In this document: positions 54,910-58,425 of the stretch, piece after piece
Layout of the letters: each line of letters starts with the position of its first letter
Position numbering within the stretch: position 1 is the first letter of the stretch
DNA from: Bacteroidales bacterium
Lineage (GTDB): Bacteria > Bacteroidota > Bacteroidia > Bacteroidales > JAADGE01
Length of the DNA: 58,425 nt
Direction of reading: 5' to 3'
Assembly (NCBI GenBank): GCA_021108035.1
Contig: JAIORQ010000113.1
Coordinates: 1 to 58,425 of the forward strand
Translations under genes and position numbers: made by a program
The notes under the pieces: generated by a model
The model's database searches: none
What the model saw: only the letters and a program-made list of their open reading frames with translations
What the model was told of the DNA's origin: nothing

Positions 54910-56085
54910 TTATATTTTTAACAATTTTTCAAGATAATGATATTCTATCCCGAACAGTTTTTTAATTGTATTAATTTTTTCGAATACTTCATCCTTTTTT
55001 ACTTTTCCTTTATGTTTTGAACCGACAATCATCAAGTTTTTCGGTGTATGTTCTGTTGAAATAAATTCAAAAACTTTTGTTTTGTATCCGAATGCTTCCA
55101 TAATTAATGCCCTTATTCCGTCAGTAATCAGTTCTGCTTGTCGTTCTTTTAATATTCCGTGCTTTACGATTGATGCCATTTCATTTTGAACATTAAATTG
55201 TTTTCTTATCTGTTTATGACAGCAAGGTGCAACAATAATCAAAGATGTATCTGAACTTATTCCTTTATAAATTGCTTCGTCAGTTGCTGTGTCGCAAGCA
55301 TGAAGTGCAATTAACATGTCAATCTGCCCTGTTTCGGATTGTTCTATACTTCCCTGTTTGAATTTAAGATTGCTAAATCCTGTTTTAAGAGCAAGTTTAT
55401 TAGATTTTTCAATCAGATCTTCTCTGAATTCAATTCCTGTAATTTGCGGAGATAAATTTAAACTATTTTTCAGAAAATCGTATAATGCAAAGGTTAAATA
55501 TCCTTTTCCGGAACCCATATCTACAATTTTCAAATCTTTTTTATCTTTAAATACAGGCAGCAAACTTTCAATGATTTCGAGGTATTTGTTAATTTGCCGA
55601 TATTTATCGTGCATATCTTTTTTTATTTTGAAATCACTTGTTGTAATACCGAGTTCTTGCAGATATAAATTGTTTTCCAATGTAATTCGTTTTTTCTTTA
55701 TTTTATCGTGATGCAAATTCGGGACAGTCGTAAAAGCAGGTTCTGTTGTTTTTATTTTTGAGTTGTTTTTTTTGTTTATAAAAAGTTGAATTGTTTCTTT
55801 AATTGTATATAAATCGGCATTAAAAAAATTGGTTTCTAATAAATCTTGAACTTTTGAAATTCCTTCTTCAATATCAAAATTTTTAGTTACATCATTTGTA
55901 TTGTGCGTATAATTGAAAGACAATTTAATATCATCTCTGATTATTGTCGGCTTAATCGAAACTTTCTTTAAATCAGAAGTTTTATTCCGCTTTTTATTTA
56001 GAATAAGTTTGACAAGCTCTCGGTTATCAACAACAAGTTTTAATTTCTCGAAAAATATGTTTTTAGATTCTATACTCATATTCAA
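54910..56085 (-). CDS. SAM-dependent methyltransferase (Methyltransf_32/GSTCD-like)
   Basis: A 391-residue protein. The class-I methyltransferase SAM loop VDMGSGKGYLTFAL is at about 188-201. A conserved LHACDTATDEAI (about 257-268) and APCCHKQIRKQ (about 282-292) are characteristic of the GSTCD-like subgroup. An N-terminal ~140-residue region is lysine-rich and poorly conserved. Substrate unknown, probably RNA or a small molecule. It starts at ATG 56085; ATG 56079 is also possible. Confidence 0.85.
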   Translation of the reverse strand: MNMSIESKNIFFEKLKLVVDNRELVKLILNKKRNKTSDLKKVSIKPTIIRDDIKLSFNYTHNTNDVTKNFDIEEGISKVQDLLETNFFNADLYTIKETIQLFINKKNNSKIKTTEPAFTTVPNLHHDKIKKKRITLENNLYLQELGITTSDFKIKKDMHDKYRQINKYLEIIESLLPVFKDKKDLKIVDMGSGKGYLTFALYDFLKNSLNLSPQITGIEFREDLIEKSNKLALKTGFSNLKFKQGSIEQSETGQIDMLIALHACDTATDEAIYKGISSDTSLIIVAPCCHKQIRKQFNVQNEMASIVKHGILKERQAELITDGIRALIMEAFGYKTKVFEFISTEHTPKNLMIVGSKHKGKVKKDEVFEKINTIKKLFGIEYHYLEKLLKI

Positions 56086-56096
56086 ATGATGATTTA

Positions 56097-56190
56097 TTTT
56101 TTCAATTCATCAGCAAACCCAACAATAGCATTTTAAAAGGCTCAATCGGTACAGACAATAAACTTGCTCATATTTGTTTCATTCCCGAGT
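56097..56190 (-). pseudogene. Decayed duplicate of the DUF1116 gene 3' end
   Basis: The stretch 'tcaattcatcagcaaaccca...attttaaaaggctcaa' closely resembles the 3' end of the DUF1116 gene (57018-57110), and degrades into unrelated sequence after about 90 bp. The RAYT gene lies between the two copies. No reading frame survives. Confidence 0.7.
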
Positions 56191-56302
56191 TCCATTATTA
56201 ATAAACTGTTAAACCTTATCCGTTAGTTCATAATTACCAATAAGAATTTCCGCAGGAATATTTAATTTGCAAGTTACAAAATTGCAAAAATATTTATTTA
56301 AG

Positions 56303-57004
56303 CTATTCAATAATATATTTATCAAAGCCGGAATCGTTGTTTTTTAATTTGTGTAAATATACAAAGTTATCAATATCATCAAACCATTCTATAACATCAT
56401 TTCTTTTTAGTTTTGTCGGTTTCTGTGATTTTATGCTTTTATACGATGTCCAAGGATATGTTTCAAAATTTTCCGTAAAATTATGATGAACAGGATTATT
56501 ATGAATATAAATTACCAAATTTTTATAATATTTTTCACTATCAACCCAAATTCTGCGAAACGGTCTTTCAAATAATCCTCTGTGACGGTTGTGTTTTTTG
56601 TTTATTGATTGTGCGTATGAATTAAATAAATGTGAAAATTGATTTGACGGATTATATTTTTTATCTTTTTTTAAATTATCGGTTTCAATTAAACCTCCGA
56701 CAGGGTTTGCAACCGCTGTCGGGGTGAGGATAACCCTGTCAGTGGCTTTTTGCCCTGACAGCGGTTCATTTTTACGAGGAATAAAACTAATCTCATTTTC
56801 ATCTTTTATCCGAACAAGAAAATGAATATGGTTTGGCATTAAACACCAAGCAAAAGTTTCTGCAATAGGTTCAATATATTTATCATATTGCTCCAAAAAA
56901 TAAATATAATTTGCCTTTTCGTGAAAAAGATTTTCTCCGTTTATTCCACAATTATAAATATGATAAAATTTATCGTGTTCTATGGGGATTATCTTTTGAG
57001 ACAT
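56303..57004 (-). CDS. REP-associated tyrosine transposase (RAYT, Y1_Tnp)
   Basis: A 233-residue HUH-type transposase. The HUH-like pair His59-x-His61 is in MPNHIHFLVRI. The family segment PSNQFSHLFNSYAQSINKKHNRHRGLFERPFRRIWV follows, and a putative catalytic Tyr is in YKNLVIYIHNNPVHHNF. Such enzymes process REP palindromes as single-stranded DNA. Residues about 80-105 (EPLSGQKATDRVILTPTAVA…) form an extra linker encoded by two REP-like hairpins, without breaking the frame. It is placed between the DUF1116 gene and a decayed copy of that gene's 3' end. Confidence 0.88.
   Translation of the reverse strand: MSQKIIPIEHDKFYHIYNCGINGENLFHEKANYIYFLEQYDKYIEPIAETFAWCLMPNHIHFLVRIKDENEISFIPRKNEPLSGQKATDRVILTPTAVANPVGGLIETDNLKKDKKYNPSNQFSHLFNSYAQSINKKHNRHRGLFERPFRRIWVDSEKYYKNLVIYIHNNPVHHNFTENFETYPWTSYKSIKSQKPTKLKRNDVIEWFDDIDNFVYLHKLKNNDSGFDKYIIE
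56697..56761. repeat. REP-like palindrome pair inside the RAYT coding sequence
   Basis: Palindrome 1 is 56697-56722 (CCGACAGGGTTT...CTGTCGG). Palindrome 2 is 56736-56761 (CTGTCAGTGGC...GCCCTGACAG, T5 loop). They are separated by 13 bases in a BIME-like arrangement. The first matches the reverse complement of the intergenic palindrome at 15095-15120 (24 of 26). Confidence 0.75.
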
Positions 57005-57021
57005 GTAATTTTGTTTTATAT

Positions 57022-58425
57022 TTATTTCAATTCATCTGCAAACCCAACAATCGCATTTTTAAAAGGCTCAACAGGTGCCGATAAAACGCCCGCTCCTACT
57101 TGTCCTACTCCGGGATCTTTATGTGCTACACCTGTATCAATAAAAGGAGTTAAGTTTTTGGAAATGACCTTTCTTACATCTATGCCGGTTGGTGTTCCTC
57201 TGAAATTTAAGTAAGGGATTTGATAAATATTATTTTCACCTGCTGAAATTTCATACATAGCAAGTGTGTAATTTACTGCATCTTTTGCAGTTCCGCCTAC
57301 AAATTGAACAATTGCCGGTGATGCTGCTATGGCAAAACCTCCGAGACCTACTGTTTCAGTTATTGAACTGTCGCCTATATCAGGATTTGCATCTTCTTTT
57401 GTAAATCCGGGGAAAAATAAAGCATCCGGTAACGGAGCTTTTCCTGTAAACCATTTATCGCCTGTTCCGGCAAGCCTTACGCCGAAATCTGTTCCGTTTC
57501 TTGAAAGTGCTAAAACAACAGAACTGTTCGGAATATTTTGAGCTGCATCCAAAGTTGCTTTTGCGGCAGGCATTGATAAGTTGAGGAAAAAATGGTCGTT
57601 ACCGTTAATGAAATCAAGAACATCTGCCATATCTTGCCTGTTATCAGAAGTCTTGATAATTGCCGGAGCAATTGCTCTGTAAAACAAAGAAGTTCCGGCT
57701 CTGTTTCTGTTATGAACTTCATCGCCCATGTGCAGTGCTTGTGCTATGATATTTTTTAAATCAATTTTTCCTAGGCTTTCAATTGCTGCTTTAAGTGTGG
57801 GATACATAACATCATCCATCCATTTTAAGCGTTTTATTACTTCTTCGCTAAATGCACCGTATCTTAATACTTTGCCGAGACCTTCGTTTTGTGTGCAGTA
57901 GGCATGATTTCCGTATTCTTCATTTTTAATAATAAAAACCGGCATTGAAGCTGATACAATTCCTGCCATTGGCCCGACAGTATCATGTTCGTGGCAAGGT
58001 GCATATTCTATCTTGTCGGATGCTGCTAATTTCTCTGCTTCTTCCGGTGTATTTGCCATGCCTTCATAAATTAATGCTCCTATAATTGCTCCTCTTGTAG
58101 GTCCGCACATTCTTTCCCATTTAATCGGAGGTCCTGAATGCAGAATTAAGTTACTTTTCATTCCCGGAATAACATTTTTTGCTAAATTCATACCTACTAA
58201 ATTCGGCTTTCCGTTAAGGATTATTTCTAATGCTTTTTGATTTGCCTCATTTATTGCATCTTCATTAGCATTGATGGTTTTCCAAACATCAGCGTCAATA
58301 TCAACAGGTGGTTTCCAATCTATATGGACAGCTTTTGCACCTGCATGTTCAATGTTTTCTTTAAAGGATTCGATTCCTGTATTTATTACTTTCAGGTCTT
58401 TTTTAAATATATCGTTTATTGCCAT
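57022..58425 (-). CDS. DUF1116-family protein (YlbE/AllG-like)
   Basis: A 467-residue cytoplasmic protein starting MAINDIFKKDLKVINTGIESF. Conserved features include IDWKPP, CGPTRGAIIGALIYEG, EYAPCHEHDTVGPMAGI, MGDEVHNRNRAGT and ALSRNGTDFGVRLAG. The family (E. coli YlbE) is associated with FdrA and YlbF. These three are reported to act in oxamate/carbamoyl transfer in purine-allantoin breakdown, so a similar role is plausible. The fdrA-like gene would be expected outside the window on the right. The start codon coincides with the window edge (58423-58425), and I cannot exclude a longer N-terminus. Confidence 0.85.
   Translation of the reverse strand: MAINDIFKKDLKVINTGIESFKENIEHAGAKAVHIDWKPPVDIDADVWKTINANEDAINEANQKALEIILNGKPNLVGMNLAKNVIPGMKSNLILHSGPPIKWERMCGPTRGAIIGALIYEGMANTPEEAEKLAASDKIEYAPCHEHDTVGPMAGIVSASMPVFIIKNEEYGNHAYCTQNEGLGKVLRYGAFSEEVIKRLKWMDDVMYPTLKAAIESLGKIDLKNIIAQALHMGDEVHNRNRAGTSLFYRAIAPAIIKTSDNRQDMADVLDFINGNDHFFLNLSMPAAKATLDAAQNIPNSSVVLALSRNGTDFGVRLAGTGDKWFTGKAPLPDALFFPGFTKEDANPDIGDSSITETVGLGGFAIAASPAIVQFVGGTAKDAVNYTLAMYEISAGENNIYQIPYLNFRGTPTGIDVRKVISKNLTPFIDTGVAHKDPGVGQVGAGVLSAPVEPFKNAIVGFADELK

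Noticed and set aside
1-58425. tRNA or rRNA genes
   Set aside because: No T-loop/acceptor-type patterns or rRNA-like sequence were seen by eye in intergenic stretches; a tRNAscan run would be needed for certainty.

Overview
The window is AT-rich (roughly 30% GC by eye) and comes from a member of the Bacteroidota, probably an anaerobic or facultative Bacteroidales-like lineage. The evidence is three gingipain-type (C25) proteases with type IX secretion (T9SS) C-terminal sorting tails, PorT-family beta-barrels, a TonB-dependent receptor with a carboxypeptidase-regulatory-like N-terminus, LytTR/YehU-type signalling, promoter elements of the form TTTG-N19-TAnnTTTG, and a single-chain pyruvate:ferredoxin oxidoreductase. 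I saw no rRNA, tRNA or CRISPR array.

Layout. 1-9.2 kb: a sulfate-assimilation neighbourhood (cysN cut by the window edge, an SLC13 permease with RCK_C domains, cysQ) with an SDR oxidoreductase, two membrane proteins of unknown role, a DUF4143-type ATPase and threonine synthase. 9.2-15.0 kb: an accessory island with an uncharacterised two-gene operon, a truncated copy of the 5' end of yebC, an SMI1/KNR4-like gene between two ~190-bp cassette-like repeats, a 217-bp MITE, a RhuM-like gene, the intact yebC and a VOC protein. 15-20.5 kb: TonB receptor, TPR-like secreted protein, LytS/YehU kinase and LytTR regulator, interspersed with long hairpin repeats. 20.8-34.7 kb: trkA, a TlpA-like thioredoxin protein, a radical SAM protein, a 1555-residue secreted protein of unknown function, an EEP-family nuclease/phosphatase, a four-helix-bundle protein inside an inverted repeat, guaA and moxR. 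34.9-48 kb: three tandem C25 proteases whose C-terminal modules are DNA-level mosaics of each other. 48-58.4 kb: two PorT-like barrels, a frameshifted ORF6N gene behind a second copy of the 217-bp MITE, nifJ, a decayed IS transposase, a methyltransferase, a RAYT transposase carrying REP-like palindromes inside its own reading frame, and a DUF1116 protein at the window end.

The most striking theme is the density of small palindromic mobile repeats placed exactly at gene boundaries. One family (ends CCTG-N-ATTATTCAT-like, 4-bp TTAA/ATAA target duplications) has two 217-bp copies identical by eye, each 20-30 bp upstream of a phage-antirepressor-type DNA-binding gene and in the same orientation relative to it, plus 153-bp and 60-bp relatives. 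Other families supply the stop region of a histidine kinase, the start codon of a nuclease gene, and the linker of the RAYT transposase.

The best candidates for undescribed biology are the MITE-RhuM/ORF6N association, the cassette-like unit around the SMI1 gene, the DUF6575-like operon beside it, and recombinational shuffling of adhesin modules between adjacent T9SS proteases.
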